64,000 nt of DNA from Agromyces terreus (lineage in GTDB: Bacteria; Actinomycetota; Actinomycetes; Actinomycetales; Microbacteriaceae): assembly GCF_009749465.1 (NCBI RefSeq), contig NZ_WBIS01000002.1, positions 248,001-312,000 on the forward strand. The letters are read 5' to 3'. The translations under genes and the position numbers were made by a program. The notes under the pieces were generated by a model. That model was not told the origin of the DNA and made no database searches. It saw nothing but the letters and a program-made list of their open reading frames with translations. Below, one piece after another: positions 62,857-64,000 of the stretch; within the stretch, counting starts at the first letter, position 1, and each line of letters opens with the position of its first letter.

Positions 62857-63695
62857 GCGGTTCGGGCGTCCTCTGCGGTCTCCACGGGGATCGCGGATGC
62901 CCTCCACGGTAGTGCGCGAAGCTTGGAGCCGGCCAACGCGAGCAGCAGGAACGCCGTGGCGGTGAGCACGATCGCCGGCCCCGCGGCGATCGCGAGGGCC
63001 CGGGAGGCGAGCACGCCGAGCACGCCCGAGGCCGCGCCGATGAGGGGCGCCGCGACGAGCATGCCGCGATAGGTCGTCGTCACGGCGCGCGCCGCCGCGG
63101 CGGGGGCGGCGATGAGGGCGATCGCGAGGATCGCGCCCACCGCGGGCAGGGCGCTCACGACGGTGGCGGCGGTCAGCCCCAGCACGAGCAGCTCGATGGG
63201 CCATTCGCGGTAGCCGGCCGCGCGGAAGCCCGCCTGGTCGAAGGTCGAGAAGACGATGCGCCGCCCGTACACGGCGACGAGGACGAGCGCCGCGACGCCG
63301 ACGCATGCCGCAAGCAGAATATCGGCGGTCGTCACGGTGAGGATCGAGCCGACGAGGAGCGACTCGGGCTGCACCGGCAGGCTCGGCACGACCGCGGCGA
63401 GGATCGCGCCCGCCGCGAATCCGCCGGTGAGCACGATGCCCGCGGCCACCTGCGCGCCCTGATTGCGCACCCGTGCGATACCGGTCATCACGAGCACGAG
63501 CACGACGGATGCCGCGGCCGCACCGAGCGGGACGGCGACGCCGAGCGCGGCCGCGGCGACGGCGCCCGGGTAGGTGCCGTGCGTGAGCGCCTGCGCGAAG
63601 AAGGTGCGCTTGCGCAGCACGACGAGGCATCCGACGAAGCCGCCGACCGCGCCGATGACGATCGCGGCGACGAGCGCGCGTTCGAAGTAGCTCAT
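62853..63695 (-). CDS. zinc/manganese ABC transporter permease (ZnuB-like, ABC-3)
   Basis: 280 residues, eight or nine helices. [38 protein letters not shown] is the ABC-3 N-terminus; [12 protein letters not shown] and [14 protein letters not shown] follow. The ATG at 63695 overlaps the stop of the partial permease to its right. Two adjacent ABC-3 permeases are common in actinobacterial Zn/Mn systems. The ATPase and binding protein should lie to the right of the window. Confidence 0.92.
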   Translation of the reverse strand: MSYFERALVAAIVIGAVGGFVGCLVVLRKRTFFAQALTHGTYPGAVAAAALGVAVPLGAAAASVVLVLVMTGIARVRNQGAQVAAGIVLTGGFAAGAILAAVVPSLPVQPESLLVGSILTVTTADILLAACVGVAALVLVAVYGRRIVFSTFDQAGFRAAGYREWPIELLVLGLTAATVVSALPAVGAILAIALIAAPAAAARAVTTTYRGMLVAAPLIGAASGVLGVLASRALAIAAGPAIVLTATAFLLLALAGSKLRALPWRASAIPVETAEDARTA

Positions 63696-64000
63696 GCGGC
63701 CCGCTCCCCCGCGTCGCGCAGTAGACGGATGCCGAGCACGACGGCGTACCCGAGCACGAACACGGCCACCACGGTGCTGCCGGCCGGGAGGTCGACGCCG
63801 GCTCCGACGCTCGCGGCGAACCCGACGGCGAGCCCGATCCACGACGCGAGCGCGGCGAACACCGCGGCGATCGGGAAGAGCGGCCAGAGGCGTGCCGATG
63901 CGAGGCGCGCGACCGCGCCCGGCACCACGAGGAACGCCAGCACCAGGAGCGAGCCCACGGTGCTCGCGCCTGCGACGACGACGAGGGCGACGGCGACGTT
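63692..64000 (-). CDS. second ABC-3 metal transporter permease (5' end beyond the window)
   Basis: The C-terminal 102 codons are visible; the frame is open to base 64000. [32 protein letters not shown] resembles the conserved end of ABC-3 permeases, and three helices follow. The GTG at 63958 is internal and not the start. It overlaps the next permease by ATGA. Confidence 0.85.
   Translation of the reverse strand, partial: NVAVALVVVAGASTVGSLLVLAFLVVPGAVARLASARLWPLFPIAAVFAALASWIGLAVGFAASVGAGVDLPAGSTVVAVFVLGYAVVLGIRLLRDAGERAA

Overview
The window is a high-GC, gene-dense actinobacterial chromosome segment, most likely from the family Microbacteriaceae (an Agromyces-like organism). The evidence is the strong G/C bias at third codon positions, frequent ATGA/GTGA start-stop overlaps, leaderless genes with a TANNNT -10 box 6-7 nt before ATG/GTG, an F420-type LLM flavoprotein, an actinobacterial NirA-type sulfite reductase with an FprA/FdxA electron supply, and cysteine-free S14/L33/L28 ribosomal proteins. 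I see no phage, insertion sequence or CRISPR array.

Layout. 1-7380 (minus): a glycoside hydrolase family 3 enzyme followed by an Opp/Dpp-type ABC importer, next to a divergent TetR regulator whose probable operator lies in the gap. 8314-9087: a sirohydrochlorin chelatase. 9127-12333 (minus): a tight four-gene operon of a radical SAM protein resembling tetraether lipid synthases, two small membrane proteins and an Lgt-family membrane protein; this is the best candidate for an undescribed system (lipid modification). 12515-20118 (plus): a continuous assimilatory sulfate reduction operon (sulfite reductase, APS reductase, CysD, CysN, a 36-residue membrane protein, SUMT, FprA, 7Fe ferredoxin) with every junction overlapping. 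CysD carries an in-frame copy of the intergenic REP-like repeat seen elsewhere in the window.

20299-27255: a deleted hydrolase remnant, an alpha/beta hydrolase, a polyamine-type PotABCD importer, and divergent GntR and soluble Cache-domain genes. 27351-37162: a TetR/hydrolase divergent pair with two identical operators, a PfkB-family kinase, a FAD/Rieske oxidoreductase, two flavin enzymes, a carboxylate-amine ligase, dCTP deaminase, a lipoprotein, tRNA-Gly and a CHY zinc-finger protein whose start codon uses the last base of the tRNA CCA. 37219-40981 (minus): an arsenic operon (ArsR-ArsC fusion, aquaglyceroporin, two ArsC, thioredoxin reductase).

41034-54198: copper and efflux genes: a CPH-type ATPase, a MATE transporter, a CPC-type CopA with a CopZ-like protein, and a CopD-CtaG fusion. 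The two ATPase units share a CsoR-like operator. Between them lie a lipoprotein of the beta-lactamase fold lacking its catalytic residues, a PIF1/RecD2-like helicase and an anchored unknown. 54258-64000: HU, the rpmB-rpmG-rpsN operon, a YrhK-like membrane protein, glutamate decarboxylase, an OpuA/ProU glycine betaine importer, and a Fur/Zur regulator at the end of a Zn/Mn ABC-3 permease operon that runs off the right edge.

A REP-like inverted repeat family occurs in six places, and a short word, GGATGCC/GGCATCC, is conspicuously frequent in both coding and intergenic DNA.
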